Positions 26,113 through 34,105 of a stretch of DNA of 64,000 nt are shown here, piece by piece. A program made the translations under genes and the position numbers. Origin of the DNA: Cytophagales bacterium (GTDB lineage Bacteria; Bacteroidota; Bacteroidia; Cytophagales; Spirosomataceae); contig JAAFKE010000010.1 of assembly GCA_013298215.1 (NCBI GenBank), forward strand, positions 1-64,000, given 5' to 3'. The notes beneath the pieces were generated by a model. The model was not told where the DNA came from and made no database searches. It saw nothing but the letters and a program-made list of their open reading frames with translations. Numbering within the stretch: the first letter of the stretch is position 1; every line of letters begins with the position of its first letter.

Positions 26113-26870
26113 GTTTAGTTGGATTGGGAATACTATTTGAGACCAATCGAATTTTCCCATCACTAACAATTACGAATGTAGGATAGTATCGTGTAACTGA
26201 TCTTATAGAATCAATATCTATTGGAAATATATTGAAATTTGGTTCATAATCAAGTTTGTAATCAGCAACTACCGAAAGGTTGGTATTTGATGGGTAAAGG
26301 CCAATTATTCTCTCGTAGTTGTTCTTTTTAAATAATCTTTTAACCTCTGCTGTTACTAATTTACAGTGGTCACAATCTGGCCTAAAGATAAATATGAGAG
26401 ATTCATTATGAGAGTTCCATTTTTTAGAAATGTTGCACTTATATCAGTATTTTGAATGTATTTTATTGGTCTATAGTCATTTATAATTTCTTCGGAAGCT
26501 ACGCCAAATGATATTACACCCAAAAATAAGGCAGCTACCAGTCTGGAATTTGGTAGCCAATAAAACTGTGTGTCATTATATTTTATAAAAATCAAATCCC
26601 AAGTGCTACAATGTTTTTTATAACAGTTGAAGAGGGACTCAATTTGATCAAATCACCAAAGCAACCACAATCTTTAATATTGTAAAAGAAATAGCCGTAT
26701 AAATATATCAATGTGAATATGAGCAAAATAATAATGGATATTAGGGCCGAAATCCTAATCTTTGAGAGAAATAAGAATAAAAAACCTAACGTAATTTCTC
26801 CACCAACAATAAATGGGGATAAGAACGCTATTTGGGGATGATACAAAGATAATAAGTCTGCAAATGGTCT
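26105..26870 (-). pseudogene. Broken MauE/DoxX-like membrane domain fused to a thioredoxin domain (two frameshifts, 5' truncated)
   Basis: Three adjoining frames together spell one known domain order. Frame 1 (to 26592) has membrane segments and the KDCGCFGD motif of MauE-like redox membrane proteins (SPFIVGGEITLGFLFLF, IKNIVALGI). Frame 2 (26595 to about 26430) continues with RLVAALFLGVISFGVAS and a linker. Frame 3 (about 26450 to 26105) reads KKWNSHNESLIFIFRPDCDHCK...YYPTFVIVSDGKIRLVSN, a thioredoxin-like domain with a CDHC motif. One missing T near 26593 and one missing A in the A-run near 26422 would restore a single protein. The first membrane helix is absent. Either decay or homopolymer sequencing errors could explain the shifts; the missing start argues for decay. 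Confidence 0.7.
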
Positions 26871-26875
26871 AATTT

Positions 26876-28276
26876 TTATTTATTGTTATTCTTGTTAAAA
26901 TAATTCCCAAAGAATTTATTTTTTTCAAATTCTTTTATGTCGGCTTCTAGCATAGATCCTCGTTTAATTACAGTATTATCTTTCCAGAAATACTCATCGT
27001 ATGGAACTTCCTTAATCAAATCTAAATCGCTTCTGACAAAAGAAGATTTTAGGTTTGGAGTCATTGTTAAATTCTCGTATGAAATAATACTTATATTTTC
27101 TGTAAACTTCCGAACTCCTAAGCCGACGTAAGTCATAACCAAACTGTATTGAAAATTCGCACTTTTAAAGGAACTTTTTTTCTCTATTGATTCTTCAAAA
27201 TTTATTGTCATTTTTATTTTATTTCTTTTAAATGAAACTATGTCGAAAGATCCCTCAGAATCTTTGAGATGGTACACTCCTTCGATTTTTACAATATTAT
27301 CATACTTTGGTTTTATATATATTTTCCCTGAAAAATAGGATATTTTTGTGCTTTTAGGAATGCAACTAATGATTACTATCTCATCATCTGAGGATTCATT
27401 TATGTAGCCATCAATCGTATATCTATAGTTCATTTCAATATTTTTAGCATTATTTGGTAAATATCTATTGTTAGTTATCACCCCTGATAAATTAAAAACA
27501 AGTGCTGTTATATTTCTAAATTGATACTGAGATGGTTTTTCTGCATATCTCGCATTGGTAGGGTTCCACAACTTTAAACCAAATACTGACCATCCCCCGT
27601 CAAAAAAAATTTCGTGTATCGAATTTGTTTCACTACCCCCTTTAGCAACTTTTTGATAGAAGAACTTGCTGTATATTTTTTCTAATGAATCACCTTCAGC
27701 CTTATTGATGGCTGCATTTAAAATGAGGCTTGCTCTATTTCCAGTACTCACTTCGGCCAAATCTATTAGAGTATGTTTTGGATTTTCAAACTGTTGACAA
27801 TCAATGTTTTAATATATTTTCTTTGCAGATATTTATTTTTTTCGCTTTCAGAATTGAGTAGAAACACGCTACCGGAAAATATTTTGCATTTATCAGATTG
27901 TCAGAGGCTTAAAATTAATAGAAAAATCGTAATTTATTCATTATCAATGAGTTATAATTTCAAAACAAACTCTTATAGCCTCATTTAAATATATTGTATA
28001 AAATTTCTGTTCAGTAACTACAAACGTAGTCTTTTTGTAGGATATATGATTAAAGGATAAGTTAGAAGGTAGGTTTTCAATTTTAAATTCAAATTCCCCT
28101 ATTTCATTAGTAATTGTAGTTTTGTTAGAACCTTGTTCAATCACACTTAAAAAAGGGATTGGCTCATTAGTCCTCTTGTCAAGTACAATTCCTGAAATTA
28201 GAATACTTTTCTGGGCGTAACCGAATTTTGTTAAAAACGTTGCGACAACAAAAAATAGAATAATGTGTAGTTTCAT
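26876..28276 (-). pseudogene. Interrupted carboxypeptidase-regulatory-domain protein
   Basis: The 5' part (28276-27944) encodes a signal peptide (MKLHIILFFVVATFLTKFGYAQ) and a CarboxypepD_reg-like domain: ISGIVLDKRTNEPIPFLSV, TITNEIGEFEFKI, SFNHISYKKTTFVV. It stops after EAIRVCFEIITH. The 3' part (about 27808-26876) matches the usual later region of such Bacteroidota proteins: EIFFDGGWSVFGLKLWNPTNARYAEK, SGKIYIKPKYDNIVKIEGVYHLKD. The roughly 140 bases between have stops in all three minus frames, so I treat it as one broken gene. Two independent short genes remain possible. The sequence is very AT-rich. It precedes the MauE-thioredoxin remnant in the same direction. Confidence 0.55.
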
Positions 28277-28473
28277 TGCATTTTATTTTGCGTAAAACGA
28301 TAGAGAGTAACCCTCAAAATTCGGTTGGCCACGTAGGTAAAGATGTTGTGTCTAATCAGCAAGATTTTGAAAAAGAGCGGGAGGTTTGGAAAGCGTTAGA
28401 AAAAAGTCTGAGGGAGTTGATAGACACAAAAGATGTGGTTATTAGGATGTTGCAAGAAACCGTTGAGCGCTAA
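28276..28473 (+). pseudogene. Possible 3' remnant of a helix-turn-helix regulator gene
   Basis: The frame gives about 65 codons without an ATG near its left end. The C-terminal half, DFEKEREVWKALEKSLRELIDTKD, then VVIRMLQETVER, is a coiled-coil helix like the tails of XRE-type regulators in this phylum. No DNA-binding part is present upstream, where the sequence is the AT-rich islet. Composition here returns to that of the chromosome, so the right border of the islet probably lies close to 28.28 kb. Identification rests on one helix and is weak. Confidence 0.3.
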
Positions 28474-28558
28474 AAAAAGTCGATGAATCATAAATAATGC
28501 GTGCAACGCACCTTATTTTAAAACGAGTGTTTAACTTTACGAAAACAAACTAAAAAAT

Positions 28559-28861
28559 ATGTCATTACCAACCCTTACCGACCGCCTTCGTGGCATTGTG
28601 GCCAATGGAACCACCGATTTGAAAGCAACCGTGAAATTTGCTACCAATGAAGGCACAGTATTTATCGATGGCAACCAAACGCCACCAACCGTTACCAACG
28701 ACGACAATGACGCTGATTGCGTATTGGAAATAACGATGCAAAACGCCCTAAAAATGCTCGACGGCGACCTGAACCCGATGATGGCTTACATGATGGGGCA
28801 ACTCAAAATTAAGGGCGACATGGGTCTGGCCATGAAAATTGGCCAGGCTTTCGGAAGTTAG
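28559..28861 (+). CDS. SCP2 sterol-binding-domain protein
   Basis: 100 residues, one SCP2 domain (binds lipids or fatty-acyl groups in a hydrophobic tunnel). Seen are LKATVKFATNEGTVFIDGNQTPP, DADCVLEITMQNALKMLDGDLNPMMAYMMGQLKIKGDMGLAMKI, the usual core with the L-x-G-x-L-K-I-K-G-D motif. No signal peptide, so cytoplasmic. Precise ligand unknown. TAACTTTA at 28532-28539 is an imperfect -7 element. It lies 58 bases before the ornithine aminotransferase. Confidence 0.85.
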   Translation: MSLPTLTDRLRGIVANGTTDLKATVKFATNEGTVFIDGNQTPPTVTNDDNDADCVLEITMQNALKMLDGDLNPMMAYMMGQLKIKGDMGLAMKIGQAFGS

Positions 28862-28908
28862 GCACTGCCCTGGTTCAAGATCATACTGCGTGTTTCGGTA
28901 ATAAATCG

Positions 28909-28916
28909 TACTTTTG
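28909..28916 (+). promoter_or_regulatory. -7 element abutting the ornithine aminotransferase start
   Basis: TACTTTTG fits TAnnTTTG, with CTG at 28886-28888 as a poor -33 at 20 bases. It ends three bases before the ATG at 28920. Confidence 0.35.
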
Positions 28917-28919
28917 AGC

Positions 28920-30158
28920 ATGGAAACTCTGACACTATCGGCCAGCCAAGCGGCCATTAATTTAGAAAAAAAGTACGGTGCCTACAACTACAAACCCGTT
29001 CCGGTGGTGCTTCATCGGGGGCAGGGTGTGTATCTTTGGGACGTGGAAGGCAAACAGTATTTCGACTTTTTGTCGGCGTATAGTGCTGTAAATCAAGGAC
29101 ATTGCCACGAGCGTATCGTGCGCGTACTCACCGAACAAGCCCAAAGGCTCTCGCTCACTTCGCGGGCTTTTCACAACGACCAACTTGGTATTTGCGAGCA
29201 GTTTTTGTGCGACTATTTTGGCTACGAGCGCGTTTTGATGATGAACTCGGGGGCAGAAGGCGGCGAAACCGCCCTGAAATTGACCCGCAAGTGGGCGTAT
29301 CTCGTCAAGGGAGTGCCCAAAGACGAGGCCAAGGTTGTGTTTGCCTCGGGCAATTTCTGGGGGCGTACAATGGCGGCCATTTCGTCGTCCGACGACCCCG
29401 ACAGCACTGACGATTACGGGCCGTTTTTGCCAGGCTATCTCAACGTACCCTACAACGACTTGGCCGCCCTCGAAGCGGTCTTCAAGGCCGACCCCAACGT
29501 GGCGGGCTTCATGGTAGAGCCCATTCAGGGAGAGGCTGGCGTGGTAGTGCCCACCGACGGCTACCTGCGCGGCGTGCGCGAGCTTTGCACAAAATACAAC
29601 GTACTTTTCATCGCCGACGAAGTTCAGACGGGAATAGCCCGCACGGGCAAACGCCTGGCCTGCGACCACGAAGACGTGAAACCCGACATTCTGGTGCTCG
29701 GAAAAGCGCTTTCGGGCGGAATGTATCCAGTGTCTTGCGTGTTGGCATCGAGCCAAATTATGCTCACCATAAAACCTGGTCAGCACGGCTCCACCTACGG
29801 CGGCAACCCGCTGGCCTGCGCCGTTACGATGGAGGCACTGCGTGTGGTGACGGACGAGGGATTGTCAGAAAACGCCGAAAAAATGGGGGTTTACTTCCGC
29901 CAGCGCATGAGCGCACTGATGCAAAAAAGCGGCTTAGTCACCACCGTGCGCGGAAAAGGACTGCTGAACGCCATCGTGATCGATTCGAGCGAGGAGAGTA
30001 GTTTGGGCTGGGAGCTTTGCCTGCAAATGAAAGAGCACGGCCTGCTGTGCAAGCAAACCCACGGCAACAAAATACGCTTTGCCCCGCCACTGGTCATCAA
30101 CGAATCTCAGATGGACGAGGCTTGCGCAATTATCGAAAAAGTAATTTTAATGCACTAA
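28920..30158 (+). CDS. rocD: Ornithine--oxo-acid aminotransferase
   Basis: 412-residue PLP enzyme of the class III aminotransferases. Converts ornithine and 2-oxoglutarate into glutamate semialdehyde and glutamate. Key sequences are [43 protein letters not shown], the PLP-binding Asp233 in [15 protein letters not shown], and Lys262 in [14 protein letters not shown] (Schiff base). [12 protein letters not shown] completes the site. Length and order agree with OAT rather than acetylornithine aminotransferase. The start is ATG 28920; TTG 28914 is inside the predicted -7 element. The 3' end overlaps the convergent Rrf2 gene by 12 bases. Confidence 0.93.
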   Translation: METLTLSASQAAINLEKKYGAYNYKPVPVVLHRGQGVYLWDVEGKQYFDFLSAYSAVNQGHCHERIVRVLTEQAQRLSLTSRAFHNDQLGICEQFLCDYFGYERVLMMNSGAEGGETALKLTRKWAYLVKGVPKDEAKVVFASGNFWGRTMAAISSSDDPDSTDDYGPFLPGYLNVPYNDLAALEAVFKADPNVAGFMVEPIQGEAGVVVPTDGYLRGVRELCTKYNVLFIADEVQTGIARTGKRLACDHEDVKPDILVLGKALSGGMYPVSCVLASSQIMLTIKPGQHGSTYGGNPLACAVTMEALRVVTDEGLSENAEKMGVYFRQRMSALMQKSGLVTTVRGKGLLNAIVIDSSEESSLGWELCLQMKEHGLLCKQTHGNKIRFAPPLVINESQMDEACAIIEKVILMH

Positions 30159-30590
30159 CGCTGCGGCTGGTTCGGCACTTTTGTGGGCCAAAGCAGTGAG
30201 GTTGGTGTTGGCATATACCGATAGATTTGCATCTCTGACGGCCTCCATAATAGGTCGCAGGGTGCAAGTTTCTTCGCTTTCGCAATCGTCGCATTTTACG
30301 TAAAAATTCAGCGATACGCAAGGCGTGGGCGCAATGGGCCCGTCGATGATCCTGATTATCTGCACCAAATTAATCTTTTCGGGTTCCACCCTGAGCGCGT
30401 AGCCGCCGCCTTTGCCTTTCTGGCTTTGCAGCACCCCTTGGTTGCGGAGTTCCAACAAAATAGCCTCCAAGAATTTTTTCGGGATGCGCTCCCGTTCGGC
30501 AATGTAAGAAATAAGTATTGGCCCTTTACCAAATTCCTCGGTGAGGACTTTTAACGCCTTGAGGGCATATTTTGCTTTTTTCGAGATCAT
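30147..30590 (-). CDS. Rrf2-family transcriptional regulator
   Basis: 147 residues from ATG 30590. The winged-helix N-terminus reads [16 protein letters not shown]...[42 protein letters not shown], the standard Rrf2 DNA-binding region. The C-terminal half holds four cysteines (PTPC, VKC, DDC, ETC) spaced C-x8-C-x2-C-x5-C, which could bind an iron-sulfur cluster as in IscR/RsrR-type proteins, though the spacing is not that of IscR. It probably senses redox or iron-sulfur status, or cysteine metabolism. No fitting target gene is adjacent. A longer frame to 30632 lacks support. Confidence 0.88.
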   Translation of the reverse strand: MISKKAKYALKALKVLTEEFGKGPILISYIAERERIPKKFLEAILLELRNQGVLQSQKGKGGGYALRVEPEKINLVQIIRIIDGPIAPTPCVSLNFYVKCDDCESEETCTLRPIMEAVRDANLSVYANTNLTALAHKSAEPAAALVH

Positions 30591-30694
30591 AGTTTTCTTA
30601 TATGTTGAGTATGATGTATAAAAGATGGGCAAAGTAGCGTAGTTGGCGCCGATTTTCCAAATTATTACCAGCTTGAATACGGTATTCTAAAAGG

Positions 30695-31555
30695 TTAGCG
30701 CAACGACGCCGATAAAAAAGGCCTTATAACATCGGCAATAATCTGAGCCCCACGGGTGTTGAAATGAAGGTTGTCGTGCGATAGCGCATTACCCACCGAG
30801 TCCGAAATACGATCCCAACTGGTGCCTACCAAATAATGGCGCAAAACGGCCATATTGACCAACGTGGTGGTTTTGGCGTAGGAAGTACCCATTTTTTTTG
30901 GGTTATGTTTCAAATAATCCTTCATTGCCTCGCGCACGGGCAGGTAGGTGAGTTGTTGTTGGGCGCACAGGTCTTTCAGAAATGCACTGTATCGGTCGGC
31001 GTTTAGGTTGATCTGGTGCGCCAAATCTTCGCCAATGATCGGAATGGAGCAAACGCCAATTTGGGCGTTGGTTTGGGTTTTTAGCTGGTCAATAATTTGT
31101 TTATAATTGGCGCAAAATGTATCAAAATTTGGTATTTCGGTAGCAGATATTTTTTTCAATTGTCGGTATGTTTTCAGCGCGCGCGCATCCATGGCGGCGT
31201 TTAGGTCGTTGGCTCCGATGAGCAGAGTAACGTAACTCGGCTGGGTGGCCACCACATCGTTTATGCGCCGCAGAAGCGTGAAAGTCAGGTCGGCGTTTAT
31301 TCCAGCGTTAAAAAAATAGTAGTCCTCCGCTTGCAACGAACCTCTGAGCATGGCCACGTAGTCAGCTCCCATGTTGCCGTGCGTTATGCTGTCGCCGGCG
31401 CATACCACCACCGTTTTGTGGTCGAGCGTGCCCGCGTCCAGCTGGCCGCCAGCAGGATACCCGTCGGGCTTGCTCTCCAACACTTTAATGCGGATGAACC
31501 AGTACACCCCCGTACCAAACGCCACCAACAACATCAACCCGCAAAACCAAATCAT
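30695..31555 (-). CDS. Membrane-anchored SGNH/GDSL hydrolase
   Basis: 286 residues from ATG 31555. One N-terminal membrane segment (MIWFCGLMLLVAFGTGVYWFI) precedes the SGNH domain. The nucleophile is Ser56 in CAGDSITHG (block I). Block II is FFNAGINAD, block III is LLIGANDLNA, and the catalytic Asp261/His264 lie in DNLHFNTRGA (block V). It should hydrolyse ester or acetyl groups outside the cytoplasm; a lipid or sugar-acetyl substrate cannot be told apart. A longer frame starts at TTG 31612, almost at the divergent gene; ATG 31555 fits the anchor better. Confidence 0.82.
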   Translation of the reverse strand: MIWFCGLMLLVAFGTGVYWFIRIKVLESKPDGYPAGGQLDAGTLDHKTVVVCAGDSITHGNMGADYVAMLRGSLQAEDYYFFNAGINADLTFTLLRRINDVVATQPSYVTLLIGANDLNAAMDARALKTYRQLKKISATEIPNFDTFCANYKQIIDQLKTQTNAQIGVCSIPIIGEDLAHQINLNADRYSAFLKDLCAQQQLTYLPVREAMKDYLKHNPKKMGTSYAKTTTLVNMAVLRHYLVGTSWDRISDSVGNALSHDNLHFNTRGAQIIADVIRPFLSASLR

Positions 31556-31563
31556 CTTTTGTA

Positions 31564-31592
31564 TTGTGTTTTTTATTAATTTTATATTTTTG
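31564..31592 (+). promoter_or_regulatory. Promoter of the second M1 peptidase gene
   Basis: TTG at 31564-31566, an 18-base spacer and TATTTTTG at 31585-31592. Predicted start near 31598, about 20 bases before the ATG at 31619. Confidence 0.6.
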
Positions 31593-31618
31593 TTGCCACG
31601 CTCATTAAACAACTAACG

Positions 31619-34012
31619 ATGTCGAATCTACCCAAAAACAGCACTTATTTACATTCGTTTACATTTTTTTTACTTTTTTCGTTGGGATATTCACCGAAAC
31701 TATTTGCCCAAAATCGGCCCGCTGGGCAAGTAGCCAACGACAAATTTGAGCAACTGGGCCCTCAACTACCCACGCCAAACACCACCCGGGCGGCATCGGG
31801 CGCACCTGGCCGCGATTATTGGCAGCAACGCGCCGACTACGACATAAAAGTAGAACTCGACGATGCCACTCAGACCCTGACGGGCAGCGAAACGGTGACG
31901 TATTTCAACAATTCGCCCGATGCGCTGAGGTTTATGTGGTTGCAATTAGACCAAAATATATTTAAGAAAGGAGCAGCACGCTCGGTTCTTAAAACGGGCA
32001 ACCTGCAGCCCAACATGACCGTAGCCACGATGAAGGCCGTTTCTGAGATGGGCTACGGCGAGCAGGGAACGGGCTACGAGATTTTGGGCGTAAAAGACAA
32101 GGCGGGCAAACCGCTCGTTTTTACGATCAACAACACCATGATGCGCGTCGAAATACCAACGCCAGTGGCGGCGGGGCAAACGTTTTCTTTTTCGGTGGAG
32201 TGGAAATTTAAGGTCATCGAATTTGCCAACGGTGGCCGGCGCACGGGCTACGAACACTTTGCCTCCGACGGCAATAATATTTATGAAATGGCGCAGTTTT
32301 TTCCGCGTATGTGCGTGTACGACGACGTGAACGGCTGGCAAAACAAGCAGTACATTGAACAGGGCGAGTTTGCGCTCACTTTTGGGAACTACAAAGTGGC
32401 CATAACCGTACCGGCCGACCACGTTTTGGGGGCCACCGGCGAGCTGCAAAATACGGCGCAGGTACTATCGCCGACGCAGCTCAAACGCTGGGAAACGGCC
32501 AAGACAGCCAGCAATCCCGTCGAAATTGTGACGCAGGCCGAGGCCGAAACCGCCGAAAAACAAAAATCGACCCAGAAAAAAACGTGGGTGTTCAAGGCCG
32601 ACAACGTGCGCGATTTTGCCTTTGCCACCAGCCGAAAATACATCTGGGACGCCATGGCCATCGACCAAGCGGGCCGCCGGGTCATGTGTATGTCGTTTTA
32701 CCCAAAAGAAGGCAACCCGCTCTGGGGCAAATACAGCACCCGCGCCGTGGCGCACACCATAAAGAGCTACTCGGCTACCACCATCGACTACCCCTACCCC
32801 ACGGCCATATCTTGCAATGGCCCCGTGGGCGGCATGGAGTACCCGATGATCTGTTTCAACGGGCCGCGCCCCGAAACCGACGGCACGTACTCAGAGGCCA
32901 CCAAATATGGCCTCATCAGCGTGGTGATTCACGAGGTGGGGCATAATTTTTTTCCGATGATTATAAACAACGACGAGCGCCAGTGGATGTGGATGGACGA
33001 GGGACTCAACACTTTTTGCCAGTACATTGCCGAAAAACAGTGGGACTACAACTACCCCAGCCGCCGGGGCGAGGCCCAGTACATAACCGACTACATGAAG
33101 TCTGACCCCAACACGCTGGTGCCGATTATGACCACCTCCGACCTGCTTATTAGTGCTGGCAACAGTGCCTACGCCAAGCCCGCCACGGCACTCAATATTT
33201 TGCGCGAGACAATTATGGGGCGCGAGCTCTTCGACTATGCCTTCAAAGAATATGCCCGCCGGTGGGCATTTAAGCACCCAAGCCCCGTCGACTTTTTCAG
33301 AACCATGGAAGACGCTTCGGGCATGGATTTAGACTGGTTTTGGAAGGGCTGGTTCTACGGCAAGCAACCCGTGGATCAGAGTTTGGGGGAGGTCGAGTGG
33401 TTTCGGATCAATACCCAAAACCCCGACGTGGAAAAACCACTCGAAAAAGCCGAGGCCAACCGCAAAGCCCAAACCATGAGCGCACTGCGCGACGAAAAAA
33501 CCAACACAGTGGTGAACAACGACCCCACAATGAAGGATTTTTATGACTCCTACGACCCCAGCAAAATAACCAAAGCCGACCGCGACAAGTATGCCAACTA
33601 CCTAACCAGCCTGCTGCCCGAAGAAAGGGCGTTGGTGGAGGGCAATTCCAATTTTTACGTTTTAAACATAAAAAACGAAAGCGACAACGTGATGCCCGTC
33701 ATCGTCAGAATGCAGTTTGAGGACGGGACGGATTCGGTGGCGCGTTTCCCCGCCGAAATCTGGCGTTTCAATGCCAAGACAGCCAAAAAAGTGATCTCTA
33801 CGCCCAAAAAGGTGGTTCAGTGGACGCTCGACCCATTCTCCGAAATTGCCGATATTAACCCCGAAAACAACAGTTTCCCTCGGGTTCAAACGCCAACTCG
33901 TTTTCAATTGTTCAAGCAGCAGGGGTCGGTTTTTGGCACGCGCGGCCCTAACCCCATGCAGCTACAACGCGCCGCCACGCCCGCCAAGCAAGGCGGCGGT
34001 GGGCGAAACTAA
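31619..34012 (+). CDS. Secreted M1-family metallopeptidase (Bacteroidota type)
   Basis: 797 residues. The leader MSNLPKNSTYLHSFTFFLLFSLGYSPKLFAQ is followed by DYDIKVELDDATQTLTGSETVTYFNNSPDALRFMWLQLDQN, the M1 N-terminal domain. In place of GAMEN it has GGMEYP (404-409). The zinc site is HEVGH (438-442), with Glu461 in WMWMDEGLNTFCQY. The C-terminal third is a strand-rich domain (PVIVRMQFEDGTDSVARFPAEIWRFNAKT) rather than the HEAT-like part of the other M1 gene, so the two are not close paralogs. Likely periplasmic or outer-membrane associated peptide degradation. Ends in a perfect hairpin terminator. Confidence 0.9.
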   Translation: MSNLPKNSTYLHSFTFFLLFSLGYSPKLFAQNRPAGQVANDKFEQLGPQLPTPNTTRAASGAPGRDYWQQRADYDIKVELDDATQTLTGSETVTYFNNSPDALRFMWLQLDQNIFKKGAARSVLKTGNLQPNMTVATMKAVSEMGYGEQGTGYEILGVKDKAGKPLVFTINNTMMRVEIPTPVAAGQTFSFSVEWKFKVIEFANGGRRTGYEHFASDGNNIYEMAQFFPRMCVYDDVNGWQNKQYIEQGEFALTFGNYKVAITVPADHVLGATGELQNTAQVLSPTQLKRWETAKTASNPVEIVTQAEAETAEKQKSTQKKTWVFKADNVRDFAFATSRKYIWDAMAIDQAGRRVMCMSFYPKEGNPLWGKYSTRAVAHTIKSYSATTIDYPYPTAISCNGPVGGMEYPMICFNGPRPETDGTYSEATKYGLISVVIHEVGHNFFPMIINNDERQWMWMDEGLNTFCQYIAEKQWDYNYPSRRGEAQYITDYMKSDPNTLVPIMTTSDLLISAGNSAYAKPATALNILRETIMGRELFDYAFKEYARRWAFKHPSPVDFFRTMEDASGMDLDWFWKGWFYGKQPVDQSLGEVEWFRINTQNPDVEKPLEKAEANRKAQTMSALRDEKTNTVVNNDPTMKDFYDSYDPSKITKADRDKYANYLTSLLPEERALVEGNSNFYVLNIKNESDNVMPVIVRMQFEDGTDSVARFPAEIWRFNAKTAKKVISTPKKVVQWTLDPFSEIADINPENNSFPRVQTPTRFQLFKQQGSVFGTRGPNPMQLQRAATPAKQGGGGRN

Positions 34013-34043
34013 CGCAACCGTTTATTGTGCAATGATTGCAGTT

Positions 34044-34090
34044 GCCAACAAAAAAGCCCAGATCAAGCTGATCTGGGCTTTTTTGTTGGC
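34044..34090. terminator. Bidirectional terminator
   Basis: Perfect 22-base inverted repeat around a three-base AGC loop. The GC-rich core is GCCCAGATCA/TGATCTGGGC, flanked by A6 on one side and T6 on the other. It can stop transcription from both the M1 peptidase gene and the convergent pseudouridine synthase gene. Confidence 0.9.
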
Positions 34091-34105
34091 ATTTATTACA
34101 ACTTA

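Noticed and set aside
27773-27988. 71-codon plus-strand frame with hydrophobic start
   Set aside because: Lies in the AT-rich gap of a broken gene; hydrophobic frames are expected by chance in such sequence, and no start signals are seen.
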